Source: Candidatus Methanorudis spinitermitis (lineage in GTDB: Archaea; Methanobacteriota; Methanobacteria; Methanobacteriales; Methanobacteriaceae). Taken from it: a stretch of DNA of 64,000 nt. Both the position numbers and the translations under genes were made by a program. The stretch covers positions 43,424 to 107,423 of the forward strand of contig JAITUQ010000015.1 of the NCBI GenBank assembly GCA_031286225.1, read 5' to 3'. Of this stretch, positions 40,608 through 49,450 are shown piece after piece; the stretch's first letter is position 1; the number at the start of each line of letters is the position of its first letter. The notes beneath the pieces were generated by a model. That model was not told the DNA's origin. It saw only the letters and a list, made by a program, of their open reading frames with translations, and made no database searches.

Positions 40608-41140
40608 TTTACACTTATTTCAAAGTATGCTTTGGGATGTGAACATACTGAACAACTTTCTGGTGCAGATTCTCCTTCAATAATATGTCCACAATTTCTA
40701 CATTTCCAAATTGAGACAGTATCTTTTTTAAATACTTCCCCATTTTTTACATTAGCTAATAATTTTCTATATCTTTCTTCATGTTCTTTTTCAATTTGGC
40801 CTACACTTTCAAAAAGATATGCAATCTTGTTAAAACCTTCTTCTTTTGCAATTTTTGCAAATTCGGCGTACATTTCAGTCCATTCATAGTTTTCACCATC
40901 TGCTGCATCTTTTAAATTAGTTGCTGTATCTGGCACATCATTATTATGCAAACATTTAAACCATAATTTTGCATGTTCCTTTTCATTTTCTGCTGTTTCA
41001 AGGAATAAGGCAGCTATTTGCTCATATCCTTCTTTTTTTGCTTTACTTCCATAGTAAGTATATTTATTTCTAGCTTGTGACTCTCCTGCAAAAGCATCCA
41101 TTAAATTCTTCTCTGTTTTTGTTCCTTTTAAATCTGGCAT
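40598..41140 (-). CDS. rbr: Rubrerythrin
   Basis: 180-residue non-haem iron peroxidase that removes hydrogen peroxide. The four-helix ferritin-like domain has the diiron motifs [13 protein letters not shown] and [11 protein letters not shown] plus [12 protein letters not shown]. The C-terminal rubredoxin domain has [10 protein letters not shown] and [18 protein letters not shown] precedes the ATG at 41140. It is upstream of the rubredoxin-containing oxidoreductase in the same direction; the pair is a plausible oxidative stress module. Confidence 0.96.
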   Translation of the reverse strand: MPDLKGTKTEKNLMDAFAGESQARNKYTYYGSKAKKEGYEQIAALFLETAENEKEHAKLWFKCLHNNDVPDTATNLKDAADGENYEWTEMYAEFAKIAKEEGFNKIAYLFESVGQIEKEHEERYRKLLANVKNGEVFKKDTVSIWKCRNCGHIIEGESAPESCSVCSHPKAYFEISVNNY

Positions 41141-41653
41141 TCAATTTATCTCCTAAGATTTTTTAAAATTTTTTATCTAAAAAAAATATAAAGATGAAAA
41201 TCTCAATTTAAAAAATTCATAGGGAATTATCCCTTAAATGGTTTTATTAAAATAAAAATTAATCTTATTTAATTTCAAAGATACAATTTCCTTTAAAATT
41301 AAAATTATGCTATATTTAATGGAATTTCCAATAATTAATTTAAGTATTGAAATTCTTATTTAATATATGCTCTGTTTATTAATTTTTAATTAATATATAT
41401 TTATATTTAATTATTTATCATGAAAATTATTTATAAAAATATTTAAAAAACTATCATTAGATAAGTATTAAAACATATACTAAAACTAGAATTCATAGAT
41501 TGATAAAATAAACATAAAAATATATAATAAATAAGCACGAAAAAATATAGTTAAAATAGTAAAATTTGAATAAATAAAATCAAAAATCGTATTATATAAT
41601 TATGAAAAAAATGAAAACTATTTTATTAATAATAATTGGGAGGAAATAATGTT
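41141..41653. other. Divergent gene-free gap
   Basis: About 510 bases between rubrerythrin (-) and a small membrane protein (+). A/T runs only; promoters for both are expected. Confidence 0.5.
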
Positions 41654-41962
41654 ATGAAAAATAAAAAAGAAATAATTGAAGTTATAATCCTTTTTATAGT
41701 GTTGATTGGAATTGTTTCATATGCAGCTAGTGGATTTTTTGGAGATAACTATAGTGGAAATAAATCTAGAACACTATTAATTAATCATATTGCAAAAGAA
41801 TACAATATAAGTAATTCTGAAATTATTGTCACAGAAATATCTCCAATTACAATTGAGGGTCAAAATTTTTATAATATACAAGTATCCTTTTATGCACAAA
41901 ATAAAACATTTAATAAGTCTTATAATGTTAATACTGCTAATGGAACTATAAATGCTGCTTGA
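41654..41962 (+). CDS. Small membrane-anchored hypothetical protein
   Basis: 102 residues from ATG at 41654; GGGAGGA lies upstream, inside the longer frame that opens with TTG at 41636. A single N-terminal membrane segment (VIILFIVLIGIVSYAASGFF) is followed by a small external domain with a PepSY-like pattern (SEIIVTEISPITIEGQNFYN). I do not recognise the family. Several Asn-X-Ser/Thr sites are present. Confidence 0.65.
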   Translation: MKNKKEIIEVIILFIVLIGIVSYAASGFFGDNYSGNKSRTLLINHIAKEYNISNSEIIVTEISPITIEGQNFYNIQVSFYAQNKTFNKSYNVNTANGTINAA

Positions 41963-42110
41963 ATCAAATTTAACCAAAAATTGATAAAATGGATAGCACT
42001 TAAAAATAAATGATTGAGTTTAGAATTAAAAATGAAATATTCATGTATAAAAGAATTACATAAATGCTTAAAAAAAGAAAAAATTAGTCTTATTGATTCA
42101 AAATCATTAG

Positions 42111-42635
42111 TCACTCATTAAAAAAAGGAGCGAACTCTTTTAAGCCAATTTTAACATTATCAGAATCTCCATATATAGCTACTGTTGTATCATCTTCAAA
42201 TTCTATAATAAGATTATTGTATTCAGCTATTTCTTGTACACGGTCTTCAGCAATAGGTTTTTTAAGATGAACTTTTGCAGATGAAAATCCTGGTGGAGCA
42301 TTTGAAATAAACTTAGAATGAGAATCAGCTTCTTTATATATTTCTTCACCTAAGTTAGCTTTTTTAAGTTTATCAATCCAATTTTTATAATAATCCTCGC
42401 CAAAATCCTCTGCATAGCTAAGGAGTTGATCTTGAACTTGAGTAAGTACCAGATTAGCTCGTTCATATTCTTTAATCATGTCAGGATGAGTTGTATCTCT
42501 TTTATAAAAATTAATAGATGTTTTAAGGAGACTAATATTTTTATTAACAGAACTTGGAATATTAATTCCCTTTTTTTTAAGGTCTGTGAGCAAATCAACA
42601 AGTATTAACCAAGTCTGCTCAACAGGTAAAGTCAT
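42111..42635 (-). CDS. Conserved archaeal protein, probably DUF2096
   Basis: 174 residues, soluble, mostly helical in the first two thirds (LPVEQTWLILVDLLTDL) with a short beta-rich end (NNLIIEFEDDTTVAIYGD). I recall this as the methanogen DUF2096 family, without known function. Its start overlaps the stop of the upstream small gene by four bases (ATGA), so the two are translationally coupled. Confidence 0.65.
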   Translation of the reverse strand: MTLPVEQTWLILVDLLTDLKKKGINIPSSVNKNISLLKTSINFYKRDTTHPDMIKEYERANLVLTQVQDQLLSYAEDFGEDYYKNWIDKLKKANLGEEIYKEADSHSKFISNAPPGFSSAKVHLKKPIAEDRVQEIAEYNNLIIEFEDDTTVAIYGDSDNVKIGLKEFAPFFNE

Positions 42636-42898
42636 AAATGTCCTTCCAATATTTTTAAAGTTGTGTGATTTACTTTAGCATCAGCTTCTTTTAACTCTTT
42701 TTTAACCTGATCAATATTATCATAAGAATCAAGGAAAAGAACATGATGGCTTTCAGTTCCAGTTATATCTAAAATAGCTATTTCATCATCGTTTTGAATT
42801 TCTCTTTTTTCGAGTGTTGCTTTAAACTGTACATAAGGACCATACTCTTCAGGAACATCTTTAAATCTAAAAATTCCACCTAACGTAGCTATAAACAT
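42632..42898 (-). CDS. Conserved archaeal protein, probably DUF749
   Basis: 88 residues starting MFIATLGGIFRFKDVPEEYG. This small alpha/beta protein resembles DUF749 of methanogens. GGTGAT lies just before the ATG. It is the first gene of the coupled pair with the DUF2096-like protein, a pairing that suggests they act together. Function unknown. Confidence 0.65.
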   Translation of the reverse strand: MFIATLGGIFRFKDVPEEYGPYVQFKATLEKREIQNDDEIAILDITGTESHHVLFLDSYDNIDQVKKELKEADAKVNHTTLKILEGHL

Positions 42899-43289
42899 GA
42901 TACATCACCTTTTAATTTATAATAAATTGAAATATTTCCAATTGAAAAACTTTAATAATATATCTAATATAATTAGTCTATATTTACTAAATTCTAATTC
43001 ATATATTTAATAGTATAAAATTAAATTTTATAATCATACTATTGGTTTAATCATATAAAAAAATATATGATATGAAAATTCTATTGATATCCTTTTTTGA
43101 AAATCAATCAACAATTATGTTAAAAAAAGTATTTAAAAATACATGAACATATAATTCTTTATTTAAATTCGGTCATGTATTCTTTCAAGTCATAGATAAA
43201 ATAATCAAATAGAGTAGTTCAATATTGTAATATATATTATTACTTATTATTTATTATTATTAATTTATTATGCCTTTTTCGATTATATC
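42899..43289. other. Gene-free gap
   Basis: About 390 bases, A/T-rich, between the small coupled operon and the frameshifted membrane ORF. No structure is apparent. Confidence 0.45.
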
Positions 43290-43453
43290 TCAATTATCTT
43301 CAGATGTTAGAGTAAAAAATACAGAAAAACCTAAAGGTATAAATGAAATAAGAATATTTGACCCTATAGGGATTATCTGTGCAAAATTAATTAAAGTAAA
43401 TATTGGAAAAACCAATATTAAACCTATAATAATCAAATTACGCCATGTTTCAT
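43290..43453 (-). CDS. Very small two-TM protein, needs one extra base
   Basis: After GAGGT and eight bases, ATG AAA at 43453 reads into a stop within six codons. Adding one A to the A-run gives a 54-residue protein MKTWRNLIIIGLILVFPIFT continuing through a second hydrophobic segment to SEDN and TGA at 43290. The good ribosome-binding site, amphipathic start and two membrane helices suggest a real small gene with a -1 shift. The plus-strand frame over the same place looks like a shadow. Family unknown. Confidence 0.4.
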
Positions 43454-43722
43454 AATGTTTTACCTCTGGATAATATAATTTTATTTTTTCAAATATTTAA
43501 ATATATTAATTAATGAAAAATGAGAATGTAATATTTTGAGATTAATACACTTTTTTAAGTGATTAAATAAATTAGAATAATAGATAAAAATAAATTGAAA
43601 CCAGTTTTCATAAATAATATAAAAATAGTTGGGAAAAAATAGAATAATGTAAAAATAAATTCTAAAAAAATTTAAAGTATAAAATAAAAAAAAATTAAAA
43701 AAAGAAAAGAGAAAATAAAATA

Positions 43723-44628
43723 TTATTCTCCACTAGCTTTATCAGCTTCAGCTACTAATTTTGCAAGAGCTGGGTCAGTATTAATTAAATGAGAATCTAA
43801 TGTTAATTCATTAGAACCTAAACCAATAGCTAATCCTAATAATTGAGCTAAATGGAAAACAGGTATGCCAAAGTTAGTATTGTATTTTTTGTTAACTTCA
43901 GTTTGACCTACATCAAATTGTAAGTGACAGAATGGGCAGACATTTATAATAGCATCTACACCAGCATTAGTCATATTATCAAGTTTTTCTTTGGTGAAAC
44001 TTAAAGTTACATCGATATCTCTTGATCTAAGTCCTCCACCTGCACCACAACATAGCATTTTGTCTTTATAAGGTACAGATTTAGCACCAGTAGTTTCAAC
44101 TATTTCATCTAAAATAGTTGGTTTTTCTGCATTGTCAATTTGGATTTCTTCAGTTGGTTTGAGGAAATGGCATCCATAATGTACAGCTACATTTAAATTT
44201 AATGGATTATCAACAAGTTCAGCTAGTTTATCAAGACCAACTTCATTGTATAAAATTTCAGCAAAGTGTCTTACATTAACTGTTCCTTTAAATTCTCTTC
44301 CAGCTTCAGCTAAAACTTGATTAATTTCATTTTTCAATTCTTCATCTTCTTTAAGCATGAGATTAGTTTCAAACAATGAACCAAAGCAACCATTACATTC
44401 AGTCATGATGTCTGAATCCATATCTTCAGCTATGGTAATGTTACGAGCAGCTATTGAAGCCCATGTTTTTTTATCAAAAGAACCAAATACTCCAGGAGCA
44501 GGACAACAGGATGCTCCAGCCATATCATTAAGTTCTATATTAAGTTTATCGAATAAGATTCTTGTTGCTTTTTCAATACCAGGATAACGGTTGTTCATGA
44601 TACAACCTAAAAAATATGCAATTTCCAT
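43723..44628 (-). CDS. hdrB: Heterodisulfide reductase subunit B
   Basis: Catalytic subunit that reduces the CoM-S-S-CoB heterodisulfide in the last step of methanogenesis, using non-cubane iron-sulfur clusters. Two CCG domains are visible: Cys9, Cys41-Cys42, Cys78, Cys81 in the first; GCHFLKP, MLCCGAGGG and CPFCHLQ in the second. Normal length (301). GGAGAC precedes the ATG. It follows hdrC by 71 bases; hdrA and the mvh hydrogenase genes are elsewhere, as is normal in this order. Confidence 0.97.
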   Translation of the reverse strand: MEIAYFLGCIMNNRYPGIEKATRILFDKLNIELNDMAGASCCPAPGVFGSFDKKTWASIAARNITIAEDMDSDIMTECNGCFGSLFETNLMLKEDEELKNEINQVLAEAGREFKGTVNVRHFAEILYNEVGLDKLAELVDNPLNLNVAVHYGCHFLKPTEEIQIDNAEKPTILDEIVETTGAKSVPYKDKMLCCGAGGGLRSRDIDVTLSFTKEKLDNMTNAGVDAIINVCPFCHLQFDVGQTEVNKKYNTNFGIPVFHLAQLLGLAIGLGSNELTLDSHLINTDPALAKLVAEADKASGE

Positions 44629-44699
44629 TTTTTATGTCTCCATTAATAATCATAATAATTATTTATCTAAACCATATTAGTCTATTAATGTTTAGCTAC

Positions 44700-45563
44700 T
44701 TATTCAAGTTCTCCAGTTTCTTTGTTGAATCCAATTAAACCATTAAATCCAGTAGCTTCACATATTTTTTGTACTTCTTCTAATGCTTCGGGATAAGAAT
44801 GAGTAGTTGGTGGTAATTCATCAAGTCCAACTCTTTTTCTAAGTTCCATAGTTGCATCATTAATAGGTACACCATGCCCAGTTTTTATAACAAAAGAACC
44901 AGTAGCTTTGTGTGCAGGAGCCATGAATCCATTTTCTGCAGCTATATTACGAGCCATTTTCACAATTTCGACAATTTTAATTTCTCTTGGACACCTTTCT
45001 TGGCAAGTATAACAAGTAGTACATAACCATAATGCAGGGTCAGAAATTACTTCATCTTTTAATCCCATTAGACATTTTCTAACTATTTGTCTTATTCTGT
45101 AAGGAGTTCTTCTTCCAGAAGGACATCCACCAGTACAAGTACCACATTGGAAACAATGTTCTACAGTATCAATACCAGCATCAATGAAAATTTGAGTGAA
45201 ATCTGGATCAACGCTATCTAATGTTAATTTTCCATTTTCTTCATCTAATAGAGTCATATTATCTTTCTCATCTTTTTTATCATTATCATCTTCTTCAAGT
45301 TCTTTCTCATCAATATTTGAACTTTCAGAAGTTTCTTCAACAGCTTCTTCCACCCTTGTCTCTTCAGATTCTGAAGTTTTAGCTATGGGAGAATCAGTTT
45401 TTTCTTCTGTAATTGTATCTTTTGAAGATGTCTGTTTTGATTTTAAACCATCATCTGTTTTCTCTGGTTTCTTTTGATTTAACACTTCTTTATCAGATTT
45501 ATTCTCAGATACATCATTTTTAGCCCCAGTAAGGAAAGCTTTTAGACGTTCTAACACAGACAT
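44700..45563 (-). CDS. hdrC: Heterodisulfide reductase subunit C with acidic N-terminal extension
   Basis: Electron-transfer subunit of the Hdr complex. Two [4Fe-4S] motifs are present: CFQCGTCTGGCPSG and CTTCYTCQERCPREI. From ATG at 45563 (AAAGGTG upstream) the protein has 287 residues, about 100 longer than the ~185 usual in this family. The excess lies at the N-terminus after a conserved first helix (MSVLERLKAFLTG): a Lys/Glu/Ser/Asp-rich low-complexity stretch to about residue 115. This looks like an inserted disordered linker and should not touch the clusters. Confidence 0.96.
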   Translation of the reverse strand: MSVLERLKAFLTGAKNDVSENKSDKEVLNQKKPEKTDDGLKSKQTSSKDTITEEKTDSPIAKTSESEETRVEEAVEETSESSNIDEKELEEDDNDKKDEKDNMTLLDEENGKLTLDSVDPDFTQIFIDAGIDTVEHCFQCGTCTGGCPSGRRTPYRIRQIVRKCLMGLKDEVISDPALWLCTTCYTCQERCPREIKIVEIVKMARNIAAENGFMAPAHKATGSFVIKTGHGVPINDATMELRKRVGLDELPPTTHSYPEALEEVQKICEATGFNGLIGFNKETGELE

Positions 45564-45715
45564 TGAAAAACACACCTTTGGACATCACAGGTTAAAACCT
45601 CAAGTCCTTGTTATAACTTTTGAAAAAAAGCTATATAAACCTTACTAATTTTTTCTAAAGTGTAACCTAAAAGCTACCACTTAAATTTTTAAAAAAAAGT
45701 TTGATTGAAAATTGC

Positions 45716-45793
45716 AAATAAATAAAAATATGTAAAAACTATTAAAGAAACATGAAATAAATAAAAGTATGTAAAAACTTTTGAAGAGACATA
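45716..45793. repeat. Tandem duplication, period 39 bp
   Basis: Two imperfect copies starting AAATAAATAAAAATATGTAA (45716) and AAATAAATAAAAGTATGTAA (45755) lie right before the archaeosine gene, duplicating its leader. Confidence 0.8.
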
Positions 45794-45795
45794 AA

Positions 45796-46530
45796 ATGAA
45801 TAAAAAATTTGAAATCAAAGCTCATGATGGTCCAGGAAGGCTTGGAAAACTTGAAAATATAGAAACCCCTAACATAATCAATTTAAATCTTTTTAAAGTA
45901 GCTAATGATGAAGCAGTGGCTTATAATATTGAAAAAGAAATAGCTATTTGGAGTGTGAAGGAGACCATTAAAAAAGCTAAAGATTTTAATGGAGAAATAG
46001 CTATTCTTCAAGGATCTAAATATATTGATCTTAGAATAAAGTGCTTAAAAGAATTGGAAAAGCTAGGATACAGTGGTTTTATAATAGCTAATGGTGATGA
46101 ATTACTTTTAAGACCAAGAGAATTAGTTGATTTAATTGTTAATTTAAGAGAAAATATGAAACCTGTAAATTATTTAATATTTCCAATGGCAGAATGTTCA
46201 TTCATACCTTTACTTAGCTATTTAGGAATTGATGGATTTTTAGATGATATTGGTGAATACTATAGCTATTTAAACGTGATGATGACTGCAACTAAAAACT
46301 ATGATTTAGATGTTTATGAAATCTATAAAATGAATCAAGAAGAGATTTTAACTTGTAATAAAGCTACTATAGATTTTGTTCTAAGAGAAGTCAGGGAACA
46401 TATGAAAAATGGAACACTTAGAAATCTTGTAGAAGAAAGAGCAGCTACTACTCCACAAAATATGTCTCTTTTAAAGATTTTAGATAAAGATTACCAAGAT
46501 TATCTTCAAAAATATACTCAGCTATATTAA
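45796..46530 (+). CDS. Archaeosine-pathway TGT-like protein (ArcS/tgtA-related)
   Basis: 244 residues from ATG at 45796 (in-frame TTG at 45781 also possible). It resembles the N-terminal TGT-like part of archaeosine synthase: KAHDGPGRLGKLENIETPNI, FIIANGDELLLRPRELVDL, FPMAECSFIPLLSYLGIDGF, and the ending SLLKILDKDYQDYLQKYTQLY in part. The zinc-binding and PUA domains of full tRNA-guanine transglycosylase are absent, as I recall is normal for this Methanobrevibacter-type protein. It probably acts in making archaeosine at position 15 of tRNA. Confidence 0.8.
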   Translation: MNKKFEIKAHDGPGRLGKLENIETPNIINLNLFKVANDEAVAYNIEKEIAIWSVKETIKKAKDFNGEIAILQGSKYIDLRIKCLKELEKLGYSGFIIANGDELLLRPRELVDLIVNLRENMKPVNYLIFPMAECSFIPLLSYLGIDGFLDDIGEYYSYLNVMMTATKNYDLDVYEIYKMNQEEILTCNKATIDFVLREVREHMKNGTLRNLVEERAATTPQNMSLLKILDKDYQDYLQKYTQLY

Positions 46531-46756
46531 TCAGTTTATAATCATGTATTAAAAAAAAAATATTATTTAAATAAATAAATTAAAAAAAATAAGAAATAAT
46601 TATAATTTAAATAAAAAATAATTAAAAAAATAAGAAACTATTTTAATTTAAATAAAAAATAGCTATAAAATAATTTAAAATAAAAAAATAATTAAAAAAT
46701 AACTAATAAAAGCTATTTAAATGTTTTAATTAAAAAAATTTTCCTGTAGTGATAAA

Positions 46757-47569
46757 ATGAGTAATATTGTATGCCCTCATTGTAATGAAGAAATCCCAAA
46801 GGATTCTAAAATATGTGAATACTGTTGTGGGGAAATCAGTGTCAATAATATTGATTCAAACAATTCAATTGATGGAGAAGAAAGTAAATTTTGTATTCAT
46901 TGTGGGAAAAAGGTAATTATAGCTGCTAAATTTTGTTTTTATTGTGGAAAAAACCTTGAAAGGGATTTAAATATAGTAAATACTAGAAATAATCAAGCCA
47001 ATAAATTAAATCAGGAAACTAATTATCCTGAAAAAAATAATCTAAAAAATAATAGCTTTAATAATAATCCTGAAAAAAATAATCTAAAAAATAATAATTT
47101 TAATAATAATCTTGACCAAAATAGAGAATTTGGAAAATACATTATACGACTTCAGAAAAATCTCCCTAATCCTGAATTAATGGATTTACCTTCTTTTAAG
47201 GAGGTTAATTTCTACAAAATAAATGATATGTTTGCGTATGTAAAATATATTCCTAATATTTCAAAAGATATAGCTAATAGATTTATAAACGAGTCTATTG
47301 AAATCACTGCTAAAAAATCTGGAATAGGTGGTAGTTTTATAGCTCCTATATCAGCCCATATCCTAGTTTCTCTAAATATTAGTGAAGAAATAATAGGATT
47401 TATTTTAAATTCAAAAAAAACTAATGTGGGACTTACAAAAAGCACAATTTTAATGAGTGCTGTTTATGATTTAACAAATCATACTTTGTACTATAAAAAA
47501 AGAACTGGATTTATTGGTTTTTTGAGAAACTCTTCTGCAAATGGATTCGTAGCAAAATTTAATGTTTAA
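46757..47569 (+). CDS. Double zinc-ribbon protein with unknown C-terminal domain
   Basis: 270 residues. Two zinc ribbons sit at the N-terminus (CPHCNEEIPKDSKICEYCCG and CIHCGKKVIIAAKFCFYCG). An Asn/Lys-rich linker contains a 14-residue tandem repeat PEKNNLKNNSFNNN. The C-terminal ~150 residues form a folded domain I do not recognise (YIIRLQKNLPNPELMDLPSF). No membrane segment. Ribosome-binding site TAGTGAT is weak. It is followed by another zinc-ribbon gene. Confidence 0.75.
   Translation: MSNIVCPHCNEEIPKDSKICEYCCGEISVNNIDSNNSIDGEESKFCIHCGKKVIIAAKFCFYCGKNLERDLNIVNTRNNQANKLNQETNYPEKNNLKNNSFNNNPEKNNLKNNNFNNNLDQNREFGKYIIRLQKNLPNPELMDLPSFKEVNFYKINDMFAYVKYIPNISKDIANRFINESIEITAKKSGIGGSFIAPISAHILVSLNISEEIIGFILNSKKTNVGLTKSTILMSAVYDLTNHTLYYKKRTGFIGFLRNSSANGFVAKFNV
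47027..47112 (+). repeat. 42-bp tandem repeat inside the zinc-ribbon gene
   Basis: Two 42-bp units at 47027 and 47069 encode PEKNNLKNNSFNNN and PEKNNLKNNNFNNN in frame. Confidence 0.9.
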
Positions 47570-47661
47570 TCTAATATTAAATTTTCATTGAAAAAAAATT
47601 TAATGTGAAAAAGTAGTTTCAAAATTCGTATTTCAGAATTAATCAATATTTTGGTGATTTA

Positions 47662-48219
47662 ATGAGTAAAATTTGTTCAAATTGTGGGTTTAGTAATACT
47701 GAAATTGCAAAATTTTGTTTAAAGTGTGGAAATAGCTTAAAATCTAATAATGGGCAGGATGTTTCTTGTCCTAAATGTGGTTCTACTAACCCTTTCGAAT
47801 CTAAGTTTTGCATATATTGTGGTTCTACACTAGCTAGTGAACTTGATGATGGAAATAATAACATTGATCAAAAAAATATTCCTGTTACCAATCAAGCAAA
47901 TCATTTAAATGAGGTAAATTGCCCTTATTGTGGAGAATCAATTAATGCAACTGCTGAAAAATGCAAACATTGTGGAGAATGGGTTAGGAAACGTCAATCT
48001 CAAATTTACAATCAATATGATGATGGTCAAACTCATACTATAGCTATTGTTTTAGGATATATATTCACTTTCTTAGGTGGATTAATTGGGTTGTTTATAG
48101 CAATATATCTTCTTACAAGAAATAATGAAAATGCTAAAGATCATGGGAAGATACAGCTTGTTTTATTTGTTATAATGACTATTCTATGGATTATAATCGT
48201 ACCATGGTTATTAAGATGA
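47662..48219 (+). CDS. Triple zinc-ribbon membrane protein
   Basis: 185 residues with three zinc ribbons: CSNCGF...CLKCGNS, CPKCGSTNPFESKFCIYCGS, and CPYCGESINATAEKCKHCGEW. Two C-terminal membrane segments follow (IAIVLGYIFTFLGGLIGLFI and LVLFVIMTILWIIIVPWLL). GGTGATTTA precedes the ATG. Such zinc-ribbon membrane proteins are numerous in Methanobrevibacter and of unknown function. Confidence 0.8.
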   Translation: MSKICSNCGFSNTEIAKFCLKCGNSLKSNNGQDVSCPKCGSTNPFESKFCIYCGSTLASELDDGNNNIDQKNIPVTNQANHLNEVNCPYCGESINATAEKCKHCGEWVRKRQSQIYNQYDDGQTHTIAIVLGYIFTFLGGLIGLFIAIYLLTRNNENAKDHGKIQLVLFVIMTILWIIIVPWLLR

Positions 48220-48397
48220 AAAAATAAACTGATGAAAGTAAAAATTAAAAAATTAAATAATAGAAAACAATAGTTTTTTTTTAAAAAAAAAAGTTATGAA
48301 AAAATTCTTTAAAAAATAATTTAAAAAATAATCTAAAAAAAGTAAAACTATAAAAATAATAATTTAAATTTAATATTAATTAATGAAATAGTTGGGT

Positions 48398-48915
48398 GTG
48401 TTAAAATAGAAAAAAAACATGTATATATATTAATAATAGCTATTGTAATAATTGTAGCTATTGTTGGTGTTTATATGTCTGGAATAGCTAACAACAATGA
48501 AATGAGTGATAGTAATGATTGGGAAGTTAAAGAATTAGCTGGACTAAAATTCAAACTTCCTGAAAAGTACAGTAGTGGAATGATTTTAAGTGGAAATATT
48601 ATTGATGGTGTTGAAACAGGAAATAGCTATGAATCAAATAATGGTGGACTTATTATCAATATCTATTTAGCTGATGAAAATTCAAGCAAAGGAGACACTG
48701 AATACAATAGCTATATGGAATCTAATTCAACTGTTGAAATATTGAAGATTTCAGGACATGAGATAACCATTGCACACAATGCTACAAACTTTCAACCAGT
48801 TTCAATAGCTTTTTTTGAAGTAAATGGAGATAAAATAGTTATAAAATGGGATGGAGCTAATATTGATAAGGATATTAAAGCTATTATAGCTAGTTTTTAT
48901 GAATTAAATAAATAA
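48398..48915 (+). CDS. Membrane-anchored exported protein, third paralogue, -1 frameshift near start
   Basis: From ATG at 48475 there are 146 residues ending DIKAIIASFYELNK, related in layout to the pair at 12.8-14.2 kb (short core, LAGLKFKLPEKY, ending in a Phe-Tyr helix). Upstream the same frame encodes a perfect membrane anchor (EKKHVYILIIAIVIIVAIVG) but has no start codon. A GTG at 48398 after GTTGGG reads GTG TTA AAA TAG, and a -1 shift on A-AAA joins it to the anchor, giving MLKIEKKHVYIL. Without the shift the anchor is lost. Function unknown. Confidence 0.6.
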
Positions 48916-49450
48916 AATTCTTAATAGTAAGAAGCTATGGAGCTTTGAAAAATTAATTGAGATTTAAATTATTGGGAGGAATATTTTACTAATTTTTAGC
49001 TACTTTGGAGTTGATTATAATATTTCATGATAAAATAGTAGTTTAAAAAAAATGTTAAAAATGTTTAAAAAATTATATAAAAAAACTAAAAAAATTCTTA
49101 AAAAAATATAAAAATATTTCTGAAATTTTAGTGCCCATATTTTTTAATCCCCCATATTATACTATAACACCAAACTTTTGACAATGTAAATATCAGTTTA
49201 TATATAAATAATCAGAAAATTTACTGCCAAAAATTAGTTTTTTACTATAATAAATATTTTTTGTGAATACTCATAATCAGGAATATTCATATTTTTAGTA
49301 TTGATTCTTATTTAGAAAATTGCTATCTTAATTTTTAAATTTTTAATAGGCCTTTTAATTATCAATAATAGATAGGGACTCTATTATTTTTTAATAATAA
49401 TATTTAAATTTTGTATTTTAATTATATTAATTATATATTTTTTTATTAAT
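48916..49450. other. Convergent gene-free gap
   Basis: 535 bases between the plus-strand paralogue and the macro-domain gene. A GGGAGGA site at about 48975 is followed by no start codon, possibly a relic. The rest is A/T runs. Confidence 0.45.

Noticed and set aside
43270..43455. Plus-strand ORF of 61 codons
   Set aside because: It has no ribosome-binding site, and the opposite strand encodes a more convincing hydrophobic small protein with one.
48970..49000. GGGAGGA site as the start of a gene
   Set aside because: No start codon or open frame follows.
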